A DNA stretch of 64,000 nt from Prevotella vespertina (GCF_009728485.1 NZ_VVIQ01000002.1:248001-312000), one strand, 5' to 3'; shown: positions 26,502 to 35,870, counted from the stretch's first letter. Notes: a model not told the origin generated them from the sequence alone. Program-made: numbers and translations.

Positions 26502-28505
26502 TTACATTTTGATTAAATGAGCAAGCTTCGGATCATTCTTAATACGCATAATCTCTAAATCAACTAACGAGAGAATTTCTTCCTTGATTTTGCGATAGTT
26601 AGCTTCGATGGTCTCTTTGAGATTATCGGAGCCATCTTTATTTGTAAAGTCTACTATCACAGGTATGGGCTGATAGGCTTTCATCTCAGCAGAAACCTTT
26701 GCACTATCAACTACTATCTCTGCATGGAAAATCTTTTGGTCGATGCGTTCGTCGAAGTTGTCGGAAACAGCACCCACAAACATTCCTTGTGTGAGGTTAG
26801 AAATCTTGCTAGCAGGGATTAGACTATCCATCTGTGTGGAGATAGAGGTGGACTTGTCATTGCGGTTGATGGTCATGGATTGGCGTTGCTGGAGCACCTT
26901 TCCAAACCGCTCAGAAAGGGTCTTGGCTGTTTCTCCTACCACTTGTCCAGAGAATACGTTACCTACAGTGTTCTGTATTACCTTGCTCTCCTTGTCTCCA
27001 TAATCACGGGTAAGTTGTGAGAAGTCCTGAAAGCCCAAACATACGGCAACTTTATTGCTTCGTGCAGTAGCTATGAGGTTGTCAAGCCCACGAAAGTAGA
27101 TTGTCGGCAACTCGTCGATAATCACTGAGGATTTGAGTTGCTTCTTCTTGTTGATGAGCTTCACAATACGACTGTTATACAAACCAAGTGCAGCCGAATA
27201 AATATTCTGTCGATCAGGATTGTTACCCACAACAAGGACTTTCGGCTCATTAGGGTTATTGATGTCAAGTGAGAAATCATCGCCTGTCATCACCCAATAA
27301 AGAGCAGGTGAAATCATGCGTGATAGCGGTATCTTGGCACTGGCAATCTGTCCCTGTAACTGGTCCTGAGCTCCACCCTCCCATGCGTCCATAAAAGGAG
27401 AAAGGTAGTTGGCAAGTTCATCGTAGGAAGTGAGTATAGGAAATATCTGTGCGTAGGGACGGTTGAGAAATTCGACGGCATGAGGGAAGGTGCAATACTT
27501 TCCGTTCTCATAGATTTTCAGAAACCATATAATAGCTGCCAATAGGATAATCGGCGACTCCACAAAGAAATCTCCCTGCTTCTGTATCCACGAGCGGTTC
27601 AAGTTGAGCATGATGGTGTAGGCACTTTCGTAAGCGTCCGATATATCCGTCATAAAGGCAGGATTGATGGGATTGCACCGATGCGATTTCCTCGGATCGT
27701 CAAAGTTGATTACATAGAACTGTGGCTTCATCTTGTAGGCATCCAAGTGATTAAGTAGGTGATTGTAAGCTATCTCTGAAAGGTCGGGAAATTTATAGTC
27801 GTAGATATACATGGCAAAGCCTTTCTCTATCTGCTGCTTGATGTAGTTGTTCACGATAGCGTATGACTTACCAGAACCCGGTGTACCGAGCACCATTGAG
27901 GCACGAAATGGATTGACTACGTTTATCCAACCATTGTTCCACTTCTTCTTATAGTAGAAGCGTGTAGGAAGATTGACAGAGTATTCATTTTCCATCAACC
28001 GCGTTTCCTGCATAAAACTCTCGTTCTCCGTATTAAACACATCGTCCATCAGGTTGTTCTTAAGCAAGCGGCTCATCCATACACCTCCCATCAGCAGACA
28101 GATATAGCCAACGGACAGCGTAAATATATAGAGGGAAGCTACCCCGATCTTGCCGATGGGCAATACCAACAGCCACCAGTTGAGAAAGAAGAATACAAAG
28201 CCAGAGAAAAGCACCGACCAAATCTTCGGCCACGTGATTTTCTCTTCCTTCACGCCCTTTGTTCCCAAACATGAGAGAGCAAGAAAAACCACGCAAAAGA
28301 GTTTTGTCCAGAGGATAGACGAAAATAATCCCGTCGTTCGCTGGAAATTTATCAGAATCTTATCCACAATACCGAGCGTAAAGCCCCATGTATGGAACGC
28401 TTCGTAGCAGAACCAATAACAGTTGATAAGGAGAAATATCACTGATATACCCCGCATAAAGTCCATGACCTTACCCAATGCTCTTAAATCATCTTCTTGT
28501 GCCAT
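26502..28505 (-). CDS. mobC: Type IV coupling protein MobC (VirD4/TraG family)
   Basis: The 667-residue protein starts with several membrane segments (about residues 15-145), followed by the ATPase domain with Walker A LGTPGSGKSYAIV (about 210) and Walker B SVIIDELPTIYF (about 450). Coupling proteins deliver the relaxase-DNA complex to the transfer channel at the inner membrane. It is the last gene of the mobA-mobB-mobC operon, 84 bases after mobB. It is complete, although the channel genes traG-traL of this element are missing. Confidence 0.9.
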   Translation of the reverse strand: MAQEDDLRALGKVMDFMRGISVIFLLINCYWFCYEAFHTWGFTLGIVDKILINFQRTTGLFSSILWTKLFCVVFLALSCLGTKGVKEEKITWPKIWSVLFSGFVFFFLNWWLLVLPIGKIGVASLYIFTLSVGYICLLMGGVWMSRLLKNNLMDDVFNTENESFMQETRLMENEYSVNLPTRFYYKKKWNNGWINVVNPFRASMVLGTPGSGKSYAIVNNYIKQQIEKGFAMYIYDYKFPDLSEIAYNHLLNHLDAYKMKPQFYVINFDDPRKSHRCNPINPAFMTDISDAYESAYTIMLNLNRSWIQKQGDFFVESPIILLAAIIWFLKIYENGKYCTFPHAVEFLNRPYAQIFPILTSYDELANYLSPFMDAWEGGAQDQLQGQIASAKIPLSRMISPALYWVMTGDDFSLDINNPNEPKVLVVGNNPDRQNIYSAALGLYNSRIVKLINKKKQLKSSVIIDELPTIYFRGLDNLIATARSNKVAVCLGFQDFSQLTRDYGDKESKVIQNTVGNVFSGQVVGETAKTLSERFGKVLQQRQSMTINRNDKSTSISTQMDSLIPASKISNLTQGMFVGAVSDNFDERIDQKIFHAEIVVDSAKVSAEMKAYQPIPVIVDFTNKDGSDNLKETIEANYRKIKEEILSLVDLEIMRIKNDPKLAHLIKM

Positions 28506-28589
28506 AATTATATTGTTTTTATATTTGTTGTATTATCGTTATTTGAATTGCATTTGAATGTTATTCAAACATAGTTTAAAATACCTTAC

Positions 28590-29870
28590 CTATCTTTTCC
28601 TCCGCCTGAGATTGACTTTGTTTTGCCTGCGGAGTTTACGCTGCCACGCCGCCTCCTTCCAATCATCGTTGCCCGTAGACAGGAAAGAACCATCTGCCAT
28701 ATCCTCGATAAGTTCATCGACAAGGTTGTCGCTTTCCTCCGTATTTAGCTGCGAAGGGTGAACGGTTGCAGATTGATCCAAACGGGCAGACAGATTGCCA
28801 TACAGCGTTTCATCTAAGAATGGATTACGTGTTGGATTGGAGAAATAGCCATTGAATACGTTAGCGGCATATCCCTTACCCAATCGGGAGCCATTGAGTG
28901 CAACACCCTGCTCATCGTCAATAAAGGTAATGCCATAGATACGACCGCTTTCGTTCTTTCGGATTACCACACGCAAGCCTTGTTCCTCCAATCTTTGCCG
29001 AAGTTCTTTCTCCGTATTGGGAGAGGTACGCATAGTTTGTAACACTTTGTTCCTGACGGTTGGTATCAGTGGTTTGACGTTTTGTTTCGACTTCTGCATC
29101 CTGTTCTGTACGGCAGTATAGCCCACACCACGACCGATGTCTGAGGCGTGGATGGGGGTGCCTGCCTTGTTGCCCTTTTCATCAGTTGGAACATAAACCA
29201 GTCCGTCATACTTCTTTCCCCGAAACTCTGTCTTCACTTCTTCTACTGCAAGATGGTATCGGGAAAGAATGGCATTCAGCTCTCCTAATGAGCAGAACTT
29301 ATAATGTTTCAGCACCATGCGAAGGGTACTTGCCACTTGCTCCTTGATATTTCCTCTGGTGGTATCAATTTTGGGCGTTTCTTTCATCGCCTTGTCAATA
29401 ACTTTTGAACTTGGAATGAGACCAAATTTCCTCTCCAAGGCATCGGTAATCTGCTTGCTCCTTCGCTTTTCAAACTTGTCGTTGATTTTCTTTCCCTCAC
29501 CGTTTATCCGAAGCGATACGATGTGGATATGCTCACGGGCGATGTCGTTGTGCTTGAACACAATATAGGGCTGCATGCCATAGCCGAGTGCCTTCATATA
29601 TTCTTTGGCAATCTGCGTAAGCGTTTCATTGGAGAGCTTCTCATCTGGATGCGGATTGAGGGAGCAATGAAATACCATCTTTTTTGTTCGACATTTCTCT
29701 GGAATAACTGCTTGCATATCGGCAAATACTTCAGCCATCGTATAAGTTCCCTCTTTGTTTTGAAACAAGCCTTGGGCAAGGAGAATGCTTGCTTCCCCTT
29801 TCTCCACCTTTTTGAAGTTGTAGCCGATAGCCCCTCCAAGGTTTTCCGTTGCAGAAATCTTCGCTATCAT
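28590..29870 (-). CDS. mobB: Relaxase MobB
   Basis: The 426-residue protein has the relaxase N-terminal domain: start MIAKISATENLGGAIGYN and the metal-binding triad in HNDIAREHIHIVSLR, followed by KINDKFEKRRSKQI. Relaxases nick oriT and stay bound to the 5' end of the transferred strand. Its start overlaps the mobA stop by four bases (ATGA), so translation is coupled. The C-terminal part is basic and ends RRRKR. It appears intact and could in principle also act on the second oriT copy at 3.1-3.2 kb. Confidence 0.9.
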   Translation of the reverse strand: MIAKISATENLGGAIGYNFKKVEKGEASILLAQGLFQNKEGTYTMAEVFADMQAVIPEKCRTKKMVFHCSLNPHPDEKLSNETLTQIAKEYMKALGYGMQPYIVFKHNDIAREHIHIVSLRINGEGKKINDKFEKRRSKQITDALERKFGLIPSSKVIDKAMKETPKIDTTRGNIKEQVASTLRMVLKHYKFCSLGELNAILSRYHLAVEEVKTEFRGKKYDGLVYVPTDEKGNKAGTPIHASDIGRGVGYTAVQNRMQKSKQNVKPLIPTVRNKVLQTMRTSPNTEKELRQRLEEQGLRVVIRKNESGRIYGITFIDDEQGVALNGSRLGKGYAANVFNGYFSNPTRNPFLDETLYGNLSARLDQSATVHPSQLNTEESDNLVDELIEDMADGSFLSTGNDDWKEAAWQRKLRRQNKVNLRRRKR

Positions 29871-30280
29871 TTTTTGCGGTAATCTATGGTAAGACTGATA
29901 GCCTGCTCCTGCAAGACAATGATTTGAGCAGACAATTTCTCCAACCTTTCAAGTAGGATTTGTGCCGTCTTCACGCTGTGATAACTGTTGATGGCACGCA
30001 CGGTTTGGTTATACAGCACGCCAATCTTATGGATTTGTGCCGTCAATTCTGAGAGCTTCCGGTAATATTCCACTGCGGATTTATCCACCGTAATCACCTT
30101 GAAACTCTCTCCAAGAATGCGAGCGCGTACGAAATCCGACTTTGTTTTTGCCCCCGAACGCTGAAACAAATCTATCGCTCGTTGCTGGTCTTTGGGGTTG
30201 GGCAACCGTACATGCCAGTTGTCCCAACGTGGCTTTTCTGCCGTCTTTTGTTCTGAACCGTGTTCCGTTTCCTTTTTCAT
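29867..30280 (-). CDS. mobA: Mobilization accessory protein MobA
   Basis: The 137-residue protein is homologous to the orphan copy at 2712-3131 (KTKSDFVRAR, LGESFKVIT, HKIGVLYNQ) and resembles MobA accessory proteins that bind oriT and recruit the relaxase. It is the first gene of the mob operon and lies directly next to the candidate oriT at 30292-30387. The N-terminus is variable between the two copies, whereas the DNA-binding core is conserved. Confidence 0.88.
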   Translation of the reverse strand: MKKETEHGSEQKTAEKPRWDNWHVRLPNPKDQQRAIDLFQRSGAKTKSDFVRARILGESFKVITVDKSAVEYYRKLSELTAQIHKIGVLYNQTVRAINSYHSVKTAQILLERLEKLSAQIIVLQEQAISLTIDYRKK

Positions 30281-30291
30281 ATTCGTTTTGG

Positions 30292-30387
30292 CTTCTAATT
30301 ACGACTTTGGAGTAATTTACTCCCCCCTTCGGGGCAAGGGTCTTTGTGGTACAAACAGCGGTTTGTGTTACAAAGACACACCTTGCC
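30292..30387 (-). other. Candidate oriT, copy 2
   Basis: It shares ACGACTTTGGAGT, a CCCCTTCGGGG hairpin, GCAAGGGTCTTTGTGGTAC, and TACAAAGACACACCTTGC with the copy at 3136-3230. The outer parts can form an extended fold-back: GCAAGGGTCTTTGTG near 30334 against CACAAAGACACACCTTGC-like bases near 30370. It lies between the mob promoter and mobA. Confidence 0.65.
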
Positions 30388-30473
30388 AATATTAAGAGTT
30401 GATACGATTGAAGTATCCACCCTTTTGGGGGTGTCTGCTTCGGGACGTTACCTCCATGTATTATTCTCGCCTG

Positions 30474-30481
30474 CAAAGTTA
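30474..30481 (-). promoter_or_regulatory. Promoter of the mob operon
   Basis: TAACTTTG on the minus strand, about 190 bases upstream of mobA. The candidate oriT would lie in the transcript leader. Confidence 0.5.
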
Positions 30482-30671
30482 CGGCAGATTTTCAAATATC
30501 TCATTATCAGCGATATTCACTCTTTTTCCTCCTATTTCCCTGCATTTCATCGCTGTAATAAAATCAGCAGAAATATCATTTATTTTGCAATCAGAACGAG
30601 CGAACAATGGTATGATAACACAAGCAAAAGATATATCATATTACCGGCTGCTTGCACCAAAGATGACAAGA

Positions 30672-30735
30672 AGGAACAATACATATTCATAACAATTTAT
30701 TGTCATGACAAACTATTGTCAATACAACAAATTGT
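30672..30735. repeat. Four 16-nt repeats between mob and tra operons
   Basis: Units start at 30672, 30688, 30704 and 30720, each 16 bases, with a pattern xxxAACAAnnnATTGT that is itself a small inverted repeat (ACAA/TTGT). The same pattern ends the array at 4657-4792. Together with its place beside oriT and the divergent operons, this suggests binding sites for a transfer regulator. Confidence 0.65.
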
Positions 30736-30872
30736 AAGAACTTGAAATCGTCCTTTTGGACTATCGCCCGAACCATACGCAGTCAGAGCAAACTGTCTGC
30801 TGATGACTCTTAATAATGAGAGAATATCCAAACATCAAATAGACAAATAATATGAACTAAGAAATTATCATT

Positions 30873-31676
30873 ATGGAGAACAAAGAACAACGCCCCCTTT
30901 TTCTGGGCTTCTCTTCCCAAAAGGGAGGAGTGGGAAAAAGTACTCTTGCCGAAATCGTAAGCAGCATATTGTACTACGAGCAAGGCATCAACCTCTTCGT
31001 GATGGACTGCGACCTGTCGCAAGACTCTTTCTACAAACTGAGGGAACGTGAGAAAAGTATCGTTCAGGAGAGCGAAGAGCTTTCCAAATCCATGCAAGAG
31101 TACTTTCATCACCTTGGCAAAAAAGCATACAGAATTTACAAGTCTGCACCCAAGGAAGCCGTCAGGACTGCACGAAGTAAAATCGACGGAATCAGCAACG
31201 AGAAGTACCAGTTGGTTATATTTGATTTCCCGGGACATGCCGGAACAACCGAACTGATGGAACTGTCCCTTCAGATGGACTATATCCTTTCTCCGATTGA
31301 AGCCGACATTCAGTCGCTGGTTTCATGTCTGGCATACGCCAAGACTATCACGGAGATTGGAGTTTCGATGTCCGACTCTCGGATAAAGGACATTATCCTG
31401 TTCTGGAACAAGGTGGACAGAAGAGTAAGGAACATCATCATCGATGAATATACAAAGCTCATCGACGAATACGAACTCACGATCCTGCCCGGCTATGTAT
31501 ATGCCACGCACCGCTTCTCTCACGAACTTTCCACATACGGACTGCGCGGAGTGTTCCGCTCTACCTATCAGCCTCCTGCAAGGGGATTACGAATGGGTAC
31601 AGGGCTGGACGAACTCGTCAATGAGATAATTCAACGTCTCAAACTAAAAACGAAAACAGAAAATGGCAACGATTGA
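30873..31676 (+). CDS. traA: ParA-family ATPase TraA
   Basis: The 267-residue protein has a deviant Walker A motif (FSSQKGGVGKSTLAEIV, residues 12-30) and a Walker B-like LVIFDFPGHAG, as in ParA/MinD ATPases. It corresponds to TraA, the first gene of CTnDOT-type transfer operons. No ParB is present; the DUF3408 protein TraB, whose gene overlaps the traA end by 14 bases, probably takes that place. No clear TAnnTTTG promoter was found directly upstream. Confidence 0.85.
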   Translation: MENKEQRPLFLGFSSQKGGVGKSTLAEIVSSILYYEQGINLFVMDCDLSQDSFYKLREREKSIVQESEELSKSMQEYFHHLGKKAYRIYKSAPKEAVRTARSKIDGISNEKYQLVIFDFPGHAGTTELMELSLQMDYILSPIEADIQSLVSCLAYAKTITEIGVSMSDSRIKDIILFWNKVDRRVRNIIIDEYTKLIDEYELTILPGYVYATHRFSHELSTYGLRGVFRSTYQPPARGLRMGTGLDELVNEIIQRLKLKTKTENGND

Positions 31677-32190
31677 GGAAAGAAAGCAACAGCTGGAAAA
31701 CAAGCTGAAGAAAATGGCAGAGGACAATGTCGTGGTAAAACCTGTCACGATACCAAACTCCTTCGACCCTTCCGAGAATACTGAGTCCTCCCCTGCAACA
31801 TCAGGGGAGGAAGACAATAATTTAGAAGAGACGAAAGGAACGAAAACAGCAAAAGAAAAACCGGTAGATGAAATAGAAAGAGAGGAAACGGGGAACACGG
31901 AACAGAAACGGGAAAGGAAGCCGAGAATGGAAAAGCCCGGCGTGTCCTCCCTTTCCATAGAGGACTACCGTTCCCTGTACTTTCATCCCGTCCGCTCCCA
32001 AATGCGGACAGCCTTCTCCATTAATCTGGAAACGCTGCAGAACCTGCGCAACGTGTTGCAGGACTTGGGGGAGCGTGTTTCCATAGCCGCATATATAGAC
32101 AACATTCTTAGGGAACACCTGCGTGAACATTTGGAATTGCTCAACAGTGCGGCAGCAAAACAAAGACGCAAGACAACAATAACACTATGA
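31663..32190 (+). CDS. traB: DUF3408 conjugal transfer protein TraB
   Basis: The 175-residue protein has a charged, low-complexity N-terminal half and the DUF3408 module at the C-terminus (RTAFSINLETLQNLRNVLQ, YIDNILREHLREHLELL). It corresponds to TraB of CTnDOT. The module looks like a ribbon-helix-helix DNA-binding fold. It overlaps traA by 14 bases and traD by four, so the three are translationally coupled. Confidence 0.82.
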   Translation: MATIEERKQQLENKLKKMAEDNVVVKPVTIPNSFDPSENTESSPATSGEEDNNLEETKGTKTAKEKPVDEIEREETGNTEQKRERKPRMEKPGVSSLSIEDYRSLYFHPVRSQMRTAFSINLETLQNLRNVLQDLGERVSIAAYIDNILREHLREHLELLNSAAAKQRRKTTITL

Positions 32191-32957
32191 TGGAAACAAT
32201 ACTTTTCAGTTTTATACTGATACTCATCATCATTTGGATAATGCTGGGTATCCTGTACTTCTATATGCGGTATGTATCTCCGTATGGCATCCTTATCAAG
32301 AAAAATAAAAAGGGCAATGAGCAGACTAAGGAGAATGAAGCGACGAAGGAAAAAGACGGACAAAAAGGAGTAGGAAAAGAAGATCAAGCCGAGTTTGTAC
32401 TGATTGGCAAAAGCCGTTCCATTTCCCCTATTATCCCACAAGTTCCCTCTGCTTCTTCATCTGAAAATTCAGAGCAGAATAGTAATAATTTTGCACCTCA
32501 GAACTCCGAAAAGAAAGAGGACATGAAGGAAGAGGACAACGAGATGGACGTTGATTTCGAGATGGAGCGAGTTGATGAGGATGAGGTCGCCCGTGAGGAA
32601 TTAATTCTGCCCATTGAGTCCACATCGGACGAAACCGAGACGTCAGGGCAGTCCGTCCTCGCACGTGACTTAGTCCGCCTGCAAAAATGGGCAAAGAACT
32701 GTGAGGAGGCTGATGAGAAAGATGTCAAAGAGACCATTCGGCAGCTTCAAGACTCAGATCTATTGGATAAGTACAAGGAGAACATCGCCAAGATGCAGGG
32801 TGAGCAAACTTCGCTATTGGAGAAAATCCGTAAAGCGGAAGAACAAAGCGAGCAACAAGCAATGTTGTTTTCTCAAAACTCAATACCGGCAGATTCAAGC
32901 GCTTCTGACATTTCATCCGATAATGACGATGACAAGCCTCTTTCATATTATCTGTAA
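32187..32957 (+). CDS. traD: Conjugal transfer protein TraD, membrane-anchored
   Basis: The 256-residue protein has one N-terminal membrane segment (about residues 5-27) and a long acidic, coiled-coil-rich cytoplasmic part. By position after traB and before the DUF4134 gene it corresponds to TraD of CTnDOT-type elements. No catalytic motif is visible and its role in transfer is unclear. It overlaps the traB stop by four bases. Confidence 0.7.
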   Translation: MMETILFSFILILIIIWIMLGILYFYMRYVSPYGILIKKNKKGNEQTKENEATKEKDGQKGVGKEDQAEFVLIGKSRSISPIIPQVPSASSSENSEQNSNNFAPQNSEKKEDMKEEDNEMDVDFEMERVDEDEVAREELILPIESTSDETETSGQSVLARDLVRLQKWAKNCEEADEKDVKETIRQLQDSDLLDKYKENIAKMQGEQTSLLEKIRKAEEQSEQQAMLFSQNSIPADSSASDISSDNDDDKPLSYYL

Positions 32958-33090
32958 ACAATCAACGATGGAAGCGGGAAAAGAAAACGGCTCATTAACA
33001 GCTACAAGGTTTCCACATGAAAATGTGCCTCTCTTTCCCCTTCCTTTTAAGAACAAGCAATTTTATCACACTTAAAATTATAACATACAA

Positions 33091-33390
33091 ATGAACAAAA
33101 AAATTACACTGATGATGCTCCTGCTGATGACTGCCACCATAGGAGCATACGCACAAGGCAATGGTATTGCCGGTATCAATGAAGCTACAAAAATGGTAAC
33201 CTCCTACTTCGATCCAGGCACGAAGCTCATTTATGCCGTAGGGGCGGTAGTGGGGTTGATTGGAGGCATTAAAGTGTACAACAAGTTCTCAAGTGGTGAC
33301 CCCGATACGAGCAAGACCGCAGCCTCTTGGTTCGGTGCGTGTATCTTCCTCATTGTGGCAGCCACTATCTTGAGAAGTTTCTTCCTGTAA
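33091..33390 (+). CDS. traE: DUF4134 protein TraE
   Basis: The 99-residue protein has a signal peptide (cut near AYAQ) and two hydrophobic helices separated by a short KVYNKFSSGD loop, the profile of DUF4134 and of VirB2-like pilin subunits. It corresponds to TraE of CTnDOT. It is three bases upstream of traF. Confidence 0.85.
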   Translation: MNKKITLMMLLLMTATIGAYAQGNGIAGINEATKMVTSYFDPGTKLIYAVGAVVGLIGGIKVYNKFSSGDPDTSKTAASWFGACIFLIVAATILRSFFL

Positions 33391-33393
33391 GCG

Positions 33394-33729
33394 ATGGCTG
33401 CATTTGAAATCAACAAGGGTGTAGGCCGGACGGTAGAGTTCAAAGGCTTGAAGGCGCAGTATCTCTTCCTCTTTGCAGGAGGATTACTGGCAGTCTTTAT
33501 TCTTGTGGTCATTCTCTATCTCTGTGGAGTCAGCCAAGTTACCTGTCTTGTCATAGGTGTAGTGGGTGCCAGCCTTGTGGTATGGCAAACGTTCACCATG
33601 AACAGAAAGTACGGGCAATACGGTCTGATGAAGAAAGGAGCGGTAAGGTTGCACCCACGCTACCTTGTGAACCGCCGTACGGTCTGCCACCTTATTCGTA
33701 ACCTTCAACCAAAGAAAGCGAAGCAATGA
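33394..33729 (+). CDS. traF: DUF4133 protein TraF
   Basis: The 111-residue protein has two central membrane helices (about residues 25-65) flanked by GVGRTVEFKGLKAQYLF and KYGQYGLMK, the marks of DUF4133. It corresponds to TraF, a VirB3-like part of the transfer channel. Its stop overlaps the start of the traG remnant by four bases. Confidence 0.85.
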   Translation: MAAFEINKGVGRTVEFKGLKAQYLFLFAGGLLAVFILVVILYLCGVSQVTCLVIGVVGASLVVWQTFTMNRKYGQYGLMKKGAVRLHPRYLVNRRTVCHLIRNLQPKKAKQ

Positions 33730-33851
33730 GACGTACTGTTGAGGTCTTTGACCGAAAAAATAAAAGCAAGATAACGACCCTTGAATCGAAGTTTCCGCTG
33801 CTCTCCGTCGAGCAGGGCTGCATGGTGAGCAAGATGTACAGCAAACTATAA
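33726..33851 (+). pseudogene. traG: TraG (VirB4-like ATPase), 5' stub
   Basis: Only 41 codons remain: MRRTVEVFDRKNKSKITTLE, then SKFPLLSVEQGCMVSK, which matches the start of CTnDOT-type TraG, normally above 800 residues. The frame changes to foreign sequence at about 33838 and stops at 33849-33851. The stop lies on the 3' end of the inserted PLD-type gene on the other strand. The conjugation motor ATPase is therefore lost. Confidence 0.8.
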
Positions 33852-35870
33852 ATATATAATTCCATTTTCTGAATATTCAAACTCAATTATCGTTTTAGGA
33901 GTTTGTAAAGTTTTAATTTCCCCCGGAAATATTTTTGTTTCCCCTTTATCTGGATATACAGTAATAGTAAATGGTATATTATCTACGATATCACGTTTAC
34001 TGTACAAAACTACTTGAACTTTGTATCTCCCTATAGGTGCATTCTTACCTTCTTCCCAATAGATGTTTTCTTGTGGCGTTCGAGAATACGGGGTAGAAGC
34101 ATTTGCATCTATATCCAACTGACCTTTAACGCCATTACACACGTGATTTCTGCTATTATAATAGATTTCGTAGCCATCAGGATCAAAAACATGTAAGTCT
34201 AAATCATCAATGGTATTCCACTTTAAATTAATTTTCAACGAGCCTCTACCACCTTGTGTTTCCACTTGAGAGGTTTCTTGAATCGTCCTAATCTCATCTT
34301 TGGACTGTTGAACATCTCTATTTAGATTGATCGTTTCTTCTTCAACTTTATCCAAACTTTTTTTCAACAGTTCTTCTTCTCTTTGTAGAGATTCTTTTTT
34401 TTGACTTATATCTTTTTGCTTTCTCTTTCTTTCTTCTTCTGTAATATCTTTATTTTCAACTATTTGTTGAGCATATGCCTGGACTTCTTGATGGCGTTTA
34501 TTGATATCTTTTTGTTGTTTCTGAATTGTTTGTTGTTTAATCTCTAACTTCTGTATTTTTTGCATGTTTGAATCTATAAGTTTTCTTCTCTCTTCTATAG
34601 CAGTTGTCTCTGCTGCAAAATCTAAACTTTGAGTTGATATACTAGTATCGCTAAGATTAATGTCCAAATCTTGTATTGCTTTAGAAACTGTAATGTATGA
34701 AGGGGATAAGGATTTTGCTCGACTGATATTCTCGTAAATGTCCCCAATGCGTTTCCTCGCTCTTATAACAAGCTCCTCACTAATGTATTGCTTAAAAGAG
34801 CTTCTATCGTACTCTGGACGTTCAGGAACAACACTTGGCATCTTACTAATAATTTGACGTCCCCTAATGATATACTGAAATTCTTTTGTAAATGATTCGA
34901 TTATTTTTTTGTCATCTTTAATTACAATCATATTTTCGCGATTTACCGCTTCTGAAAAGAATGTCCAGTTATATGAACCAGTCATTACTATTTCATCATC
35001 AATAATACAAAACTTGTGATGAAGCATATCAGGATACTCATATAGGTATATTTTTAATCCTTTTTCAATAAGTTCATTTAAATTTAAACAATAACCACCA
35101 TTGTTAATAAGGTCATTATTCGTAACAAGTACAACTTCAACACCATTTTCAAGCTTATGCTTAATTATTTTAAAGATATTAAAATTCGTAAACCATGCCA
35201 TTGCTATTTTTATAATCTTTTTTGCAGATATAATATTCTTAGCCACAACTTCACCTATCTGATCAAAATAGCATTCTACATTTGTTATGCTTATTGGTTG
35301 AATTCTTATGCCTAACCTTTGAAGGATTGTCGCTTGTTTTTCCTCATCAGCCCCAGACCAAAGTTCTCTTATGCCTATATTTGAAAAAAAAGGTAATAAT
35401 CCTTCATTCCAAAATTTTTTCTGAAAGGTAGATGTAGACATTTTAAAAAGCTCTTTTGTCAGACTCTTTTTTATCTTGAGTTCTTTATTAACTAAAAGAA
35501 GTGATTTTGCTAAAAAAAATTTTTCTTCGCTATCAATAACTTCACCTAAAGAGTTATAAAGGTTCTCAAAAAGAGACAAGTTAAAATCTTTATCATATTC
35601 AGAGAACAATGCTTTTACTTCTACTTGTTTATCTTCTATAAATTCTAATTTCTTATACGAAAATAAAGCCTTCCCACACTCATATTTATCGAAATATAAT
35701 GCTATATTTCTCTTTTTATTATAAGCCTCTTTCAAAATAGAAATATCTTGGTAGTTGTTTAAAAAAATAACATAACCTCGCATTTTAGATGCGATATCTT
35801 CTACTTCAAAAGTTCTCTCATTTGGTATGTAATTTAACAGTTTACATAGGATTTTGTCGTTTCTCTGCAT
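33846..35870 (-). CDS. PLD-nuclease / coiled-coil / DUF2135-like multidomain protein
   Basis: The 674-residue protein has four parts. An N-terminal region (1-200) is not recognised. A phospholipase D-type domain (about 205-340) contains one HKD motif, H284-x-K286-x4-D291, followed by GSYNW (298-302). A long coiled coil covers about 425-535. A C-terminal beta domain (545-645) has DDLDLHVFDPDGYEIYY, KGQLDIDANA and IGRYKVQVVLYS, typical of DUF2135 (YfaP-like). A single HKD implies a dimer, as in PLD-family nucleases. There is no signal peptide or membrane segment. The gene is clearly more AT-rich than its neighbours and replaces traG-traL, so it came by transfer. A defence or DNA-damage role is plausible but unproven. 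Confidence 0.8.
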   Translation of the reverse strand: MQRNDKILCKLLNYIPNERTFEVEDIASKMRGYVIFLNNYQDISILKEAYNKKRNIALYFDKYECGKALFSYKKLEFIEDKQVEVKALFSEYDKDFNLSLFENLYNSLGEVIDSEEKFFLAKSLLLVNKELKIKKSLTKELFKMSTSTFQKKFWNEGLLPFFSNIGIRELWSGADEEKQATILQRLGIRIQPISITNVECYFDQIGEVVAKNIISAKKIIKIAMAWFTNFNIFKIIKHKLENGVEVVLVTNNDLINNGGYCLNLNELIEKGLKIYLYEYPDMLHHKFCIIDDEIVMTGSYNWTFFSEAVNRENMIVIKDDKKIIESFTKEFQYIIRGRQIISKMPSVVPERPEYDRSSFKQYISEELVIRARKRIGDIYENISRAKSLSPSYITVSKAIQDLDINLSDTSISTQSLDFAAETTAIEERRKLIDSNMQKIQKLEIKQQTIQKQQKDINKRHQEVQAYAQQIVENKDITEEERKRKQKDISQKKESLQREEELLKKSLDKVEEETINLNRDVQQSKDEIRTIQETSQVETQGGRGSLKINLKWNTIDDLDLHVFDPDGYEIYYNSRNHVCNGVKGQLDIDANASTPYSRTPQENIYWEEGKNAPIGRYKVQVVLYSKRDIVDNIPFTITVYPDKGETKIFPGEIKTLQTPKTIIEFEYSENGIIYL

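Noticed and set aside
30344..30745. 133-codon plus-strand frame over the mob-tra gap
   Set aside because: It runs across the oriT-like region, the mob promoter and the 16-nt array and has no protein-like pattern.
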